Part shown: positions 37,379-47,574 of the stretch, one piece after another
How positions within the stretch are numbered: position 1 is the stretch's first letter
How the letters are laid out: the number at the start of each line of letters is the position of its first letter
Origin: Bdellovibrionales bacterium
Lineage (GTDB): Bacteria; Bdellovibrionota; Bdellovibrionia; Bdellovibrionales; Bdellovibrionaceae
Direction: 5' to 3'
Assembly (NCBI GenBank): GCA_016713585.1
Contig: JADJOV010000006.1
Span: forward strand, 76,992-140,991
DNA: 64,000 nt
The notes under the pieces: model-generated
Databases searched by the model: none
Told to the model about the DNA's origin: nothing
The model's input: the letters and a program-made list of their open reading frames with translations, nothing else
Made by a program: the position numbers and the translations under genes

Positions 37379-37536
37379 GAATATTTTGATCGACAATAGT
37401 CTAGAGCCTTTGCCTAGGGCGAGTCCTAGGAACAATTGATTTGCATCTTTTACATGATGTGATTAAATGAGGACTAGGACTATTTGAAACAGGATGTTTC
37501 AATAAACATCTCAGAAAAGTTTATCAAGGATGAGTT

Positions 37537-38835
37537 ATGAAAATGAGACTGACGGCCCTTCTTGTAACACTAGGTCTTGTTGCAACTTTAGCAGGTTGCA
37601 CCTCCAAAACATCAGATGGGGAACTCGATCCAGATGGTGCTGGGGGAGATCCTTCAATTGAAGAACCTGTTGATGGGGCAGTTTTACCTGAAGATGCACC
37701 GGCCGGGACTGACACAAGTGCAGTTGCACCAGGAGACTTACCAATTGATGGTGGAATTCCTGAGGACCCGATTGGAGCAACCCCTGGAACTGAAATTAGT
37801 TCACCAGAGCCGACTGCGGCAATTGAGCCTCCTCCAGCAGACTCACAAATTGCTTCGCCACCAGCCACTTCAATTACAGAGGCACCGCCACCCATTGATA
37901 GTGGGAGCTCTGGAACAGCAGCAACCACTACAGACTTAGATAAGAAAGAGGAGAAGCCAGCAAAAAAAATGTCGTCTCTCCAAAAGGTTGCTGCGCAGCC
38001 TTGGAAGGTTGGCAAAAAATGGATAAATGCAGTTTATTTCGCCCGTCCTGGCGATACTCTCGAGGCGATTAGCCAGGTTATCTATGGATCAGATAAAGTT
38101 TCCGATTTAAAGAAAGCAAATGTTTCTTTTAAAAATCGAGAGGTTAAACCTGGGGACAAAGTCTATTATAATTCTCCCTTGCGGGCCGATGATTCAACAA
38201 AGATGTTAACCTACTTTGAAGACACGGGAGTTCAGCCAAAAACCTATACAACACTGGAAGGCGATAATATCAGAAAAGTTTCGAAGAAACTACTTGGGTA
38301 TAGCGATGCATGGAAGGAAATTTGGGCTTCCAATGCGGTAGAGTCAAAAGGGGCGCTTGAGCCTGGGGTTGAGCTTAGGTATTGGGATTCAAATCCTAAT
38401 ACTGGAAAAATGCCTGAGCTGGCTAAGAACGATCCTGGACCACCGCCACCATCAATGGATGTACCACCGCCGGCACCCTCTGACCCGGTTCCTCCACCGC
38501 CATCAAGCGATATACCTATGCCACCGCAGGATCAGGCAATGACCCCGCCGCCGCCTCCTCCTCAGCCGGAGCCAATGCCACCACCGCCGCCTTCACCAGA
38601 GCCTATGCCACCTCCGCCGCCGCCCATGCCAAGCGATCCTCCTCCAAAGAAAGCTGAGCATGAGACTCCGGTTGGTGAGGAAGGTATGATTCCGGGAATG
38701 GATAGTGATATGACTATGGCTCTTGGAGCAGGAGCTGTGGCGCTCGTGGGACTTGCTGCGATGATGATAGTTAGGAAGCGAAGGCGCCAGCGAGAATTGG
38801 AGCAGGCAATTAATGAAACTCAAGTTGGCACTTAA
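37537..38835 (+). CDS. Proline-rich LysM lipoprotein with C-terminal membrane helix
   Basis: 432 aa. Lipoprotein signal MKMRLTALLVTLGLVATLAGC (lipobox LAGC, Cys21); an acidic Pro/Gly/Thr-rich region to about 150; two LysM-like repeats (YFARPGDTLEAISQVIYGSD near 168-220, YTTLEGDNIRKVSKKLLGYS near 232-285) that may bind peptidoglycan; a polyproline stretch (about 305-375, PPPPPPQPEP type); then a membrane helix (MALGAGAVALVGLAAMMIV) and a basic tail KRRRQRELEQ. A lipid anchor at one end and a helix at the other is unusual; the polyproline could span the periplasm. Single gene with good ribosome site. Confidence 0.8.
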   Translation: MKMRLTALLVTLGLVATLAGCTSKTSDGELDPDGAGGDPSIEEPVDGAVLPEDAPAGTDTSAVAPGDLPIDGGIPEDPIGATPGTEISSPEPTAAIEPPPADSQIASPPATSITEAPPPIDSGSSGTAATTTDLDKKEEKPAKKMSSLQKVAAQPWKVGKKWINAVYFARPGDTLEAISQVIYGSDKVSDLKKANVSFKNREVKPGDKVYYNSPLRADDSTKMLTYFEDTGVQPKTYTTLEGDNIRKVSKKLLGYSDAWKEIWASNAVESKGALEPGVELRYWDSNPNTGKMPELAKNDPGPPPPSMDVPPPAPSDPVPPPPSSDIPMPPQDQAMTPPPPPPQPEPMPPPPPSPEPMPPPPPPMPSDPPPKKAEHETPVGEEGMIPGMDSDMTMALGAGAVALVGLAAMMIVRKRRRQRELEQAINETQVGT

Positions 38836-38850
38836 TTGAATACATTAGAG

Positions 38851-38873
38851 GCCCGATCTGTTGTTGGTCGGGC
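38851..38873 (+). terminator. Possible terminator hairpin
   Basis: GCCCGATC pairs with GGTCGGGC (one G-T pair) over a 7-nt loop, 16 nt after the LysM gene stop. The following T-tract is poor (TTGAAAG), so termination is only suggested; it lies between two convergent genes. Confidence 0.45.
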
Positions 38874-38902
38874 TTGAAAGTGCGCAGGGTGAGCTTATCC
38901 CC

Positions 38903-39277
38903 CTAGGATACTCGTTTAAAGATATTATCAAGTACGCTTCTACGGTCGTCGCGTTGGGATTCGACAAAATAAATCAAGTCATCCACAATTTGCACATCAC
39001 GATTATTCAGTGGAAGGAATTTAACACCACATCCAACGGAATTCTTCCAGATAACCATGGCCTGAACTTTTCTTAGCCGACCACTCACACTAAAATGAAG
39101 CTGAATCTTTTCCCGAGCCATAAATTCACTTCCTGGGACCTCGAGAAATGCGCCTGAAATACTAATATTCCTGAGAGTTCCGGATGACTCATCGCGCGCA
39201 TAACTTCTACGAAATGTTACTCCCAGTTGAAGAGGCGTTCGTGGCGCGGGTTGTTGAATAGCTGACTCCATCATCAA
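38903..39277 (-). CDS. PilZ-domain protein
   Basis: 124 aa. PilZ domains bind cyclic di-GMP. The RxxxR motif is RSYAR (about residues 25-29) and the second motif NISISGAFLEV (N-x-S-x-x-G) follows, so binding residues are present. AAGGAG precedes the first of three Met codons. No attached output domain; as a stand-alone PilZ it probably acts by protein contact. Convergent with the LysM lipoprotein gene. Confidence 0.88.
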   Translation of the reverse strand: MMMESAIQQPAPRTPLQLGVTFRRSYARDESSGTLRNISISGAFLEVPGSEFMAREKIQLHFSVSGRLRKVQAMVIWKNSVGCGVKFLPLNNRDVQIVDDLIYFVESQRDDRRSVLDNIFKRVS

Positions 39278-39651
39278 ACTCCTTTTGTCGGTTGAATGTG
39301 GTCCGCCAAACTAATCGGCAGTTTTTTCGGCAAACATTAGGTCATTTTGAATAGAGAACAAATATTTCCTACGAAATCGCTTATCTATTTGATATATCAA
39401 CAGGATATTTGGACAAAAATGGGAGTGGATACGTATTTTGGAAAGCTCAATATGAGATTTTCGCCATGGTTTCTTAAAATTGGTTGACAAGAAGAGCCTC
39501 AGAGATAGATTCTAAAGCAAAGAGCACGAAGCCAAAGAGCACAAGGTTCCACTTAGCCTTGATATGTGTCCGAAATGGTATGTGTCTCAAAGACGATTTC
39601 ACGCCTCATATATTCCAATCAAAAGAAATAAGTAAATCAAAGGAGTTTTTT
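39278..39651. other. Intergenic region and rho leader
   Basis: 374 bases between the divergent PilZ and rho starts. The open frame of rho runs back to 39484 but the sequence there is not family-like. TTGACA at 39481-39486 could be a -35 box, without a convincing -10. Long leaders are common for rho, which is often autoregulated; I see no hairpin that proves it here. Confidence 0.4.
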
Positions 39652-41683
39652 TTGTCTGAATCTAAAATCCCACCGGGTGTTGATGTTCCAAAAAGACTAG
39701 GAAGAGCAAAAGTAGTAGCGACAGAAGGTGTTGCCTCAGTTTCGGCGGATTCCACTAAGAGCCCAAATGACGCCCAAGCGTCCGAAGCCCCAGTCAAACC
39801 ACCCCAAGACGCACCAAAACTCGAAGGAGATTCGGCCCAGGCGGCGGCTAGACCGCCACAAAGCAAATCAGAATCTCAATCAACAATATCATCGACAGAG
39901 GGTTCCGTGATTCATTCTCAAACAATTACCCAAACATCTTCCCAAACGGAAGGTCCTAATCATCCGCCTCAAGCTCCAAACCCTCCACACCAACCAGGAC
40001 CTCAGTCAACCACACAGCCAACCTCACAGTCAGCGCCGCAACAAAATCAACCGAGACAAAACAATAATAACTATAGAAAGTTTGAACATCGTGGTGATCG
40101 CAGTAGTGGCGGCGGTTCGGCCTCAGGAGGCGGCGGGGGAAATAAGTTTAGTGGCCAACATCGTGGCGGTGGACCAAGAAGGGATTTCCGCGGCGATCGC
40201 AATGAACGAAATGATCGTAACGAAAGAAATGAGCATCGAAACGAGCATAAACAAGAGCGGGGTCAAAATAGAAATAATGGTCCCTATGGGGGACTTCCTC
40301 AGGAGGATATCGGAGCTCAAGGTCTCCAAGGGGACGACATCCTAATCAATACGGCAGTTTCCGATGTCGATTTGGCGGACATCAAATTGACCGATGAAGA
40401 GAAAAGTTGGCTAAGCTCAAAAGATCTTAAAACAAAAAACATTACAGAGCTCACAGAGCTTGCAATCAAATTGAAAATTGAGAATGCCGGGGGTTTGCGA
40501 AGACAAGATATGATCTTCGAGATTCTTAAGCGATCTGCACGATTGGGCGTTGATATTTATGGTTCTGGTGTTCTTGAGATTCTGCCGGATGGTTATGGTT
40601 TCCTGAGATCACCAGATTATAATTATCTTCCAGGACCTGATGATATTTACGTAAGTCCCTCTCAAATTCGCCGCTTTGGTCTTAGAACAGGTGACACTGT
40701 CACTGGAACTGTTCGGCCTCCAAAAGATGGCGAAAGGTACTTTGCACTTCTCAAGGTTGATTCACTTAACTTCGAGAATACTGAAACTGGAAAAAGACAA
40801 GATACTATTTGATAATCTGACGCCGCTCTATCCGAATAAAAGACTCAAACTCGAACATTTTCCAGGCGAATATACTACACGAGTTGTTGATTTGATGTCA
40901 CCGCTGGGCAAGGGTCAACGAGCACTGATTGTGGCCCCACCAAGAACCGGAAAAACCGTTCTTCTGCAAAATATTGCAAATGCAATTTCAGCTAATCATC
41001 CTGAAGTAAAGTTGATTGTTCTATTGATTGATGAGCGCCCTGAAGAAGTGACTGACATGCAACGAACAGTGAAAGGTGAAGTTATCTCATCGACTTTTGA
41101 TGAGCCACCGACTCGACACGTTCAGGTCGCAGAGATGGTCTTGGAAAAAGCTAAGCGACTTGTAGAACACAAGCACGATGTGGTCATTCTGCTGGATTCA
41201 ATCACTCGATTGGCTCGCGCATACAATACAGTGGTGCCTCCATCAGGAAAGATTTTATCTGGAGGGGTGGATTCAAACGCACTTCATAAACCAAAACGCT
41301 TTTTTGGAGCAGCTCGCAATATCGAAGAAGGTGGATCACTGACTATTATAGCAACTGCTCTTATTGACACCGGTTCGCGAATGGATGAAGTCATTTTTGA
41401 GGAGTTCAAGGGAACGGGTAACTCAGAAATTCATTTAGATAGAAAACTAATGGATAAGAGGATTTTTCCTTGTATGGATATTAACAAGTCTGGAACTCGC
41501 AAAGAAGATCTTTTGATCGAGAAAAACGATCTGAATCGCCTTTGGATTCTACGAAAGGTCTTAGCGCCGATGAACGTCGTCGATGCAATGGATTTCTTGC
41601 TCGGCAAAATCGAAGGGGTTAAAACAAATACTCAATTCCTTGCGGCCATGGGTGGTGGCGGCAGTGGTGGCAGCGGAAGCTAA
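39652..41683 (+). CDS. rho: Transcription termination factor Rho with long disordered insert, one frame break
   Basis: Rho is the hexameric RNA-dependent ATPase that ends untranslated transcripts. Start TTG 39652 has AAGGAG 7 nt upstream and gives SESKIPPGVDVPKRLGRAK. Residues about 25-225 are low-complexity: first Ala/Pro/Ser/Gln-rich, then Gly- and Arg/Asn-rich (RGDRSSGGGSASGGGGG, RNERNDRNERNEHR). The Rho N-domain, RNA-binding DGYGFLRSPDYNYLPGPDDI and the ATPase (LIVAPPRTGKTVLLQN, VIVLL-type Walker B, NIEEGGSLTIIATALIDTGS) follow. One extra A in the run at 40789-40793 breaks the frame after ETGK; without it DKILFDNLTPLYP follows as usual. Confidence 0.95.
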
Positions 41684-41780
41684 AGTCCGCTATCTGCGGG
41701 TTAACGACAAATCCATTCAAAGGCTCAGTAGAATCGAACGATTTTGAGCCTAAATGGCAGCTTCAAGATTGAGAATGGAA

Positions 41781-42428
41781 TTATCGGTTTATAAGGTACA
41801 TGAGTCCTCTCGTGGCTCCCCCGGCAGCCATGCCCAACCCGGTGCAATAAAAATTGATTTTAACAATCGACTTAAGCCCAGCAAGAACAACTGCATTGTC
41901 TGCATTTGCTTTAATGAGCCATTGATAGGCCGCCCATGCTACGCCCTCAGAGCCGATATTCGCGTATAATCTCGTTTCTGTTGGATTCTCGTTGAAGGCT
42001 GTAAGTGAAAAGGCTGCACCATCCATAATACCAAGTGTACAAATCGCAACCCCGGCGGCAATTGGTAACCCGGCCAGTTTCAAATTATCATTCATGCTTT
42101 GTTGGGCGATGGACTCAGAAAAAGCAAGCTGATCTTGTGTGCAATTCGAAACTGAAGAATACTGACTGCTTTGGCTGTCAAAACCTTGCTGATTTTCATA
42201 AGACGCCCCACTAAATGGGGGAAATGAACCTGGTGAATTGTCTCTATTAAACTTGCAATACACCTCATTAGTTTCGTTATTTATAATGAAGCCAATATTT
42301 GCCTTAAATAGGGGCTCGTTAGCGTGTACTGCCGTGCTATTATTGGATGCTAACGTTTGTGATGATATTTTAGCGAGGGCAGTTTGTGTAACTGCTAAGG
42401 AAGAAAGAGCAATTAAAAAATAGTTCAT
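41781..42428 (-). CDS. Exported protein with hydrophobic C-terminal half, unknown function
   Basis: 215 aa. AAAGGA precedes ATG 42428; a signal peptide (MNYFLIALSSLAVTQTALA) is clear. The first half of the mature part is polar with paired Cys (VYCKFNRD, SNCTQDQ). The second half has hydrophobic stretches (LAGLPIAAGVAICTLGIMDG, and near the end INFYCTGLGMAAGGATRGLM). Not recognised. It resembles the exported proteins at 9.4-11.8 kb in design but not visibly in sequence. Confidence 0.7.
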   Translation of the reverse strand: MNYFLIALSSLAVTQTALAKISSQTLASNNSTAVHANEPLFKANIGFIINNETNEVYCKFNRDNSPGSFPPFSGASYENQQGFDSQSSQYSSVSNCTQDQLAFSESIAQQSMNDNLKLAGLPIAAGVAICTLGIMDGAAFSLTAFNENPTETRLYANIGSEGVAWAAYQWLIKANADNAVVLAGLKSIVKINFYCTGLGMAAGGATRGLMYLINR

Positions 42429-43079
42429 AGAATAATCCTTTCGTGCCTGAGCGAAGTAAATGAAATCTGTAGACTTATGCTCTTCTAAAATAGCGATTCA
42501 ATTTGAGATCTTTTTGGCTCTATCCAGGCCTGCGCTCTATCAATCAAAACTGGATCGGACTCAGAGTTCTTAGGTAGCAAAAAATAAGCCTCAAGCTATG
42601 GAATGGCCCCTCAGTTATAACGCCAACCGGCGGTCGAGCGCGTGGATTTCGCCAAATCTTGTTAGACAGGTATCCTGATCATAATCAGTATCGGGGCTCT
42701 TTCTAGAATTTGTGGGGTTGGGGGTTTAACTCGATTTGAGCTCATCTATCAAATTGACTATCTGCCCGTCGAAGGCTGGCCAGTTACAGTTACATTTACA
42801 TTTACATTAATATTTTGCTTATCATGCTCTTTGTCATGCATTTTGCCGTTGACGACTTTTTTTCTTTCACCAGACGGCCCCTGATTTACTAAAAAAATGA
42901 AAATGCGGTGGTCCCGGCTCCTTTCGTTAATCGCCACACTGGGGGCCGTTTTAACAATTTGTACGTAATCTATTCGTCTCTTCCAAAGACTATTTCACTT
43001 CGCAAAAACCTAAAAAATGCACTCCAAAAACCCATGTTATACTCCCTCTGAAATTTCAACCACCAGAAAGGAATCAACC
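42429..43079. other. Intergenic region with hexamer repeat
   Basis: 651 bases without a convincing gene. At 42782-42805 four hexamers stand in tandem: AGTTAC twice and ATTTAC twice. The remainder shows no terminator or promoter I can defend. HNH genes of this kind are often multi-copy, so the flank may be part of a repeated unit. Confidence 0.5.
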
Positions 43080-44065
43080 ATGACTCAAAAATTTAACTCC
43101 ACCGAAGTGGCTCAAGCGCCTCAATCACTTCAATCTGTCTGTGAAAATTTGTCCAAGCTCAAAAACGAAGAGCTCCATTGCGAACTTAAAAACCGAGTGG
43201 CCGAAGAGCGCAAACTGACCCATCAAATATTGCAAATAATTATCGAGATCGATCTGCGAAAGCTCTACCTTCCCATGGCCTGCTCCAGTTTGTTTGACTA
43301 CTTGGTCAATGAGATCGGCTACACTCCGGCCAGTGCCCAGCGCCGAATCGATACCGCGCGAATGATGCAGCAAGTTCCAGAGCTTGGAAACAAGATCGAA
43401 AATGGGACCTTGAAGTTAACCCAAGTTGCTCAGGTTCAGCAGGTCCTCAGACTTGCCAAGAAAGAAAACAAGACTCAGCTTTTGCCAAGTGAAAAGAGGG
43501 ACCTTCTTGCAAGGCTTGAGAACAAAACCGGGCCAGAGAGTGAATTGATATTGGCCAAGGAATTTAACCTATCACCGCAGACTCAGTTCAAGCAGAAAAT
43601 TCAGAAAGATGAATCTGTCAGAATTGAATTGACCTTAAGCAAAGAGCAAATGGAAAGTCTAAACCGAGCGAAGGAGCTTCTATCCCACGCCCTGCCCGGG
43701 GCCACATTTGCTGAGGTGATTACGAGTCTTGCTCAGCGCTATGTCAAACAGCGAACCGCAGTCAGAACTTCCATCAAGAATCACAAGTCACCTTCCCCAG
43801 CACGGAGTCCAATTCCGCGGCGGAAGTCAAAGGCACTCAGAATATCTCTGGGAAACCGATTCCATCCTCGGTCAAAAAAATCATTTTGAGTCCAAATCTT
43901 GGGTGTCAGTTTAAGGATTCAAGGACTGGAAAGATTTGCGGGTCAAAACATTTTCTCCAGGTTGACCACGTCCATCCTCGGTTTGCCGGCGGAGGGAATG
44001 AGCCCTTCAATTTAAGGCCGATGTGTTCATCGCACAACAAATTTCGTTACACAGCCGGATGTTGA
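43080..44065 (+). CDS. HNH endonuclease-like protein, one frame break
   Basis: ATG 43080 has AGAAAGGA upstream. The N-terminal helical part (SLFDYLVNEIGYTPASAQRR, ARMMQQVPELGNKIENGTL, LTQVAQVQQVL) is typical of Bdellovibrio HNH proteins. After about residue 220 the frame breaks (43745-43830) and the HNH domain is read in another frame: GCQFKDSRTGKICGSKH, FLQVDHVHPRFAGGGNEPFN, LRPMCSSHNKFRYTAGC, stop 44063-44065. It shows the Cys pairs for zinc and the DH...N...H nuclease residues. Role unknown; homologues are commonly repeated in these genomes. Could be read error or true decay. Confidence 0.78.
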
Positions 44066-44156
44066 TTCCATCATCTGATCCTCGAAAAGAGGTCTTAAAA
44101 TGCTGACCTATTTTTAGTGGGCGTCCGGTCTAACGTCTAGCTTGGTTATCAGCTTT

Positions 44157-44974
44157 CTAAAGTCCACACTGATTGAGCGTGCAAATGTTGTGGATTAAAT
44201 AGCGCTCATCCAGGATACCAAAGATCCCGCCGAAGCTAAAAGAACAGAAGATGTCAGGGTTTCTGGTTTTAAAATCGATGAAACGATTTTTACAGGTTGT
44301 GCTGTAGAGCATGGTATGATCTGTGGTGTATCTGTAGTTGCCGCCGTATTGTCCACTAAAACTATTGCCCATCCATTGGAAGCCGTCGTATGTATCGCCG
44401 ACGTAAAAACCATCTTGATAGGGGCCGCCTTTGTATCCGCACGGCAGTGCAACGGTTTCGTAGAAGTCCCTGGTCTGTTGTTGAGAGCAAAAATATGGGC
44501 TACCGTAGTAGCTTCCAGGGAGACCTCCACTCATTGGCCAGTATGAGCCACCATTAAAGGATACTCCTAAGCTCAAACGAAAGTAGATACCACCACTTGA
44601 ATTGTTCCAATATCCGCGTCTTAAGTCACGAATAGGGACGCCAGCAAAATTTTGTCCATTTGCATATCCATTGGGAGTATTCATCGGGCAGTTTAAAGAT
44701 GATAATTCGTTGCCATAATAGGGTGAGCCTGGAAAATACTGTGGTTCATAGGGATAGCCAGACCCATATCCACCCGGTTGCTGTTGATATCCAGCTCCAT
44801 AGCCGCCACCTGGACCCGGGCCATATCCGGCATTTACACAAGCTTGGCTGTAAGATGGGACCACAGCTACAACGACTGGGATGGGCGCCGGGGGGGTGGT
44901 TGAGAATCGCTTCCGCTCTTTGAACATGACGCAAGCAGCGCTCCAGTTAGAATCAACCATAGTGTCTTGTTCAT
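44157..44974 (-). CDS. Gly/Tyr-rich lipoprotein, one frame break
   Basis: ATG 44974 with GGAGG 5 nt upstream gives a lipoprotein signal (MNKTLWLILTGALLASC, lipobox LASC). The frame breaks in a run of seven C (seen as G at 44890-44896 on the plus strand) and continues as PAPIPVVVAVVPSYSQACVN, then a Gly/Tyr/Pro/Gln-rich stretch (GYGPGPGGGYGAGYQQQPGG) and a Cys-containing domain (NCPMN, YFCSQQQ, ALPCGYKGG, STTCKNRF, NQCGL). Probably a surface lipoprotein with a disordered linker. No family recognised. Confidence 0.65.
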
Positions 44975-45240
44975 GAAAGCCTCCGAATTAACAAATCTGT
45001 TTTTACATCAGATTACTTTGGGTGAGACTTTATCATAGGTTGTTGGAATCCACCCATAGGCAACATTTAGACAGATAATCATTACATATCGGGGGCCGAA
45101 AAATGGCACTTGATGAACCCGCACCCCCCTACAGAATCCCCTCGACACCTTGGCAAGGCTATGCTACATCCGTCTTTCTTTTGTTGAAAAGAAGCTTGGA
45201 AAGATTCCGTCAACGTTCACTTAGATCGAGGATTAAACTT

Positions 45241-45486
45241 ATGAGAAAAGATATTCACCCTAAAATGCGAGAAGTTGTTTTTAAGGATATTTCTTGTGAT
45301 TTCGCGTTCTTAGGAACTTCAACCCTGGATTCAAAAGAAACAATGAGCTGGGAGGACGGCAAGACCTATCCTTTGATTAAAGTTGAGATTTCATCAGCTT
45401 CCCATCCATTTTTTACTGGAAAACAGCGAGTTATGGATACTGAGGGTCGAATTGACCGATTTAAGAAGAAATACGGGAAAAAATAA
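45241..45486 (+). CDS. rpmE: 50S ribosomal protein L31, type B
   Basis: 81 aa from ATG 45241 (GAGG upstream); the frame is open 46 codons further up without family-like sequence. MRKDIHPKMREVVFKDISCD, KETMSWEDGKTYPLIKVEIS and SHPFFTGKQRVMDTEGR are diagnostic for the longer B-type L31. It has a single Cys, so it lacks the CxxC zinc site of the A type. A terminator follows. Confidence 0.93.
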   Translation: MRKDIHPKMREVVFKDISCDFAFLGTSTLDSKETMSWEDGKTYPLIKVEISSASHPFFTGKQRVMDTEGRIDRFKKKYGKK

Positions 45487-45526
45487 AGGCTAGCACCTGG
45501 GTTCTTTCAGGGTCATTATCATCTAG

Positions 45527-45556
45527 ATGCGGTTCAAATTGGCCGCATTTTTTTTG
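45527..45556 (+). terminator. Rho-independent terminator after rpmE
   Basis: ATGCGG and CCGCAT form a 6-bp stem with a 10-nt loop, followed by eight T. It lies between rpmE and prfA. Confidence 0.8.
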
Positions 45557-45585
45557 CATTTGTCATAACATTTACATTAAGGCTT

Positions 45586-46656
45586 ATGTTTTCAAAATTA
45601 GACGAAGTTGAATCTAGATATGAGCAGGTCAGTATTTCTCTTCAGAGGCCAGATGTTGCCGCTGATCAAAAGAAGTATCGAGCTCTAATGAAGGAGCTCT
45701 CCGATCTTGAAAAGGTTGTCACTGTCTATCGTGATTTTCGGAGTAAACAAGAGTCTCTCCAGGCAAGTAAAGATTTGTTCGTTTCTGAAAATGATCCGGA
45801 GATGCGAGAACTCATTCGAGAAGAAATTAAAGAGCTTGAAAGTGTTTTGCCGGGAATTGAAGAACAACTGAAGATTTTGCTGATTCCTAAAGATCCAAAC
45901 GACGATAAAAACATCATTCTTGAAATTCGGGCGGGAGCCGGTGGGGACGAAGCCTCGCTCTTTGCTGATGAATTATTTAGAGGATATGCATATTATGCGA
46001 CTTCTCAGGGGTGGAAAGTCGAAATGATGTCATTTTCTGAGGGTAATGTGGGTGGGGCTAAAGAAATTATCGCAAGTGTGTCTGGCGAGTCAGTCTACAG
46101 TAAGCTTAAATATGAAAGTGGTGTCCACCGAGTTCAGAGAGTGCCAAAGACCGAGGCTGCTGGACGAATTCATACATCGACTGTGACTGTCGCGGTTATA
46201 CCTGAGGCTGATGAAAACGAAGTTAAGATAAATATGAACGAAGTCCGTATTGATGTAATGAGGTCAAGCGGAGCGGGAGGACAATCTGTCAATAGGACGG
46301 AGTCCGCTGTGCGGGTCGTGCACCTACCTTCGGGAATTATGGTCCATTGCCAAGAGGGAAAGTCTCAGACAGCGAACAAAGAGAGAGCGTTTCAAATTTT
46401 GTATGCGAAGTTGAAACAGGCTGAAGAAGAGCGGGCCCGTAAGGAAGCCTCTGATCAGCGGCTTGAGCAAATTGGAACTGGGGATCGTTCTGAAAGAATT
46501 AGAACCTATAACTTCCCCCAGACTCGAATTACTGATCATCGAATTGGTTTGACCGTCCATCAGCTCTCTGCTGTGATGGCCGGGTCCTTTGAGATTCTGA
46601 TAGATCCACTTGTGGCTCATTTTCAGGCCGAGGCACTTAAAAAGCAGACGAGCTAA
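45586..46656 (+). CDS. prfA: Peptide chain release factor 1
   Basis: RF1 releases the peptide at UAG and UAA. 356 aa. Domain order is the N-terminal helices, the recognition domain and the catalytic GGQ loop (SSGAGGQSVNRTESAVR, near residue 230). LEIRAGAGGDEASLFADEL and RVQRVPKTEAAGRIHTSTVT are family blocks, and the methylated Gln is the target of PrmC, encoded next. Frame intact. Confidence 0.96.
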   Translation: MFSKLDEVESRYEQVSISLQRPDVAADQKKYRALMKELSDLEKVVTVYRDFRSKQESLQASKDLFVSENDPEMRELIREEIKELESVLPGIEEQLKILLIPKDPNDDKNIILEIRAGAGGDEASLFADELFRGYAYYATSQGWKVEMMSFSEGNVGGAKEIIASVSGESVYSKLKYESGVHRVQRVPKTEAAGRIHTSTVTVAVIPEADENEVKINMNEVRIDVMRSSGAGGQSVNRTESAVRVVHLPSGIMVHCQEGKSQTANKERAFQILYAKLKQAEEERARKEASDQRLEQIGTGDRSERIRTYNFPQTRITDHRIGLTVHQLSAVMAGSFEILIDPLVAHFQAEALKKQTS

Positions 46657-46658
46657 CT

Positions 46659-47542
46659 ATGAAGATTAAAGATGTTCTTGAAAAAACAACTACCTTTTTC
46701 AAGGACAAGAAGATTCCCTCAGCAAGACTCGATGCTGAGATATTGATATCGTTCGGCCTAAATCTCAAAGAATAGATCTCTATTTAAAACATGATCAACC
46801 ACTAAAGGATGCGGAACTTGAAGACCTGCGCTCTTTGGTTAGACGAAGAGGGCAAGGAGAACCAGTAGCCTATATTATTGGGGAAAAGGAGTTTTATGGG
46901 CTCACTTTCAAAGTCACTTCAGATGTATTGATTCCTCGACCAGAAACCGAACACCTAGTTGAAAAAGCACTAGATTGGGTTCATAAAAAAAGTTTTGACC
47001 ATCCGGTGAGGGTTCTTGATTTAGGCTGTGGGTCTGGCTGTGTGGGTTTGTCAATTGCGGCAAAGGCACCCAATACAATAGTTTCGCTGCTTGATATTTC
47101 AGAGAAAGCGCTCGCAGTCACTCAGGATAATATTCATTTACATAAGTTAAATGAGCGGGTTGAGCTTATCAAAGCCTCGGCCGCTGAAGTTGGTTGGATG
47201 ACTCAAGGGAACCGTATATTTAAACACAATATATTTGATATTGTCGTTGCAAATCCGCCCTATATTGATCGACACGATCCGGAAGTAGAGAAATTTGTTA
47301 GAAAATTCGAGCCGGAAATTGCCCTTTTTGCTGAAGAAAAGGGTCTTTCCCTCTTAAAGTCATGGTCTGAAATCTATGAAAAGTACCTTTCGTCGGAAGC
47401 AATGATGGCGATGGAAATTGGTTCTCAACAGGGAACAGAAATGTATGATCATTTTAAAATGTTAGGGTGTTTTCATGATGTTCAAATTATTCAGGATTTG
47501 GCTAATCATGATCGAATAGTTTTTGGAGCAAAATATGGATGA
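46659..47542 (+). CDS. prmC: Release factor glutamine methyltransferase, one frame break
   Basis: PrmC methylates the GGQ glutamine of release factors with S-adenosylmethionine. It starts 2 nt after prfA. The N-terminal helical domain (MKIKDVLEKTTTFFKDKKIP, SARLDAEILISF) stops at a shift near 46755-46775; then RIDLYLKHDQPL, GEPVAYIIGEKEFYGLTFKV and PRPETEHLVEKAL follow. The SAM site is VLDLGCGSGCVGLS and the catalytic NPPY is VVANPPYIDRHD. Joined length about 293 aa, as expected. Confidence 0.93.
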
Positions 47543-47574
47543 AAAATATGGAATTTATAATATGGACATAACAA

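Noticed and set aside
37535..38015. Long minus-strand frames opposite the LysM lipoprotein
   Set aside because: They mirror the Pro/Gly-rich codons of the real gene and have no start signals.
38420..38650. CCACCG-type repeats that could suggest a repeat array
   Set aside because: They are simply the proline codons of the lipoprotein spacer, without regular spacers; not CRISPR.
43729..43914. Third frame across the HNH gene break
   Set aside because: It is a shadow between the two real frames; neither end fits the family.
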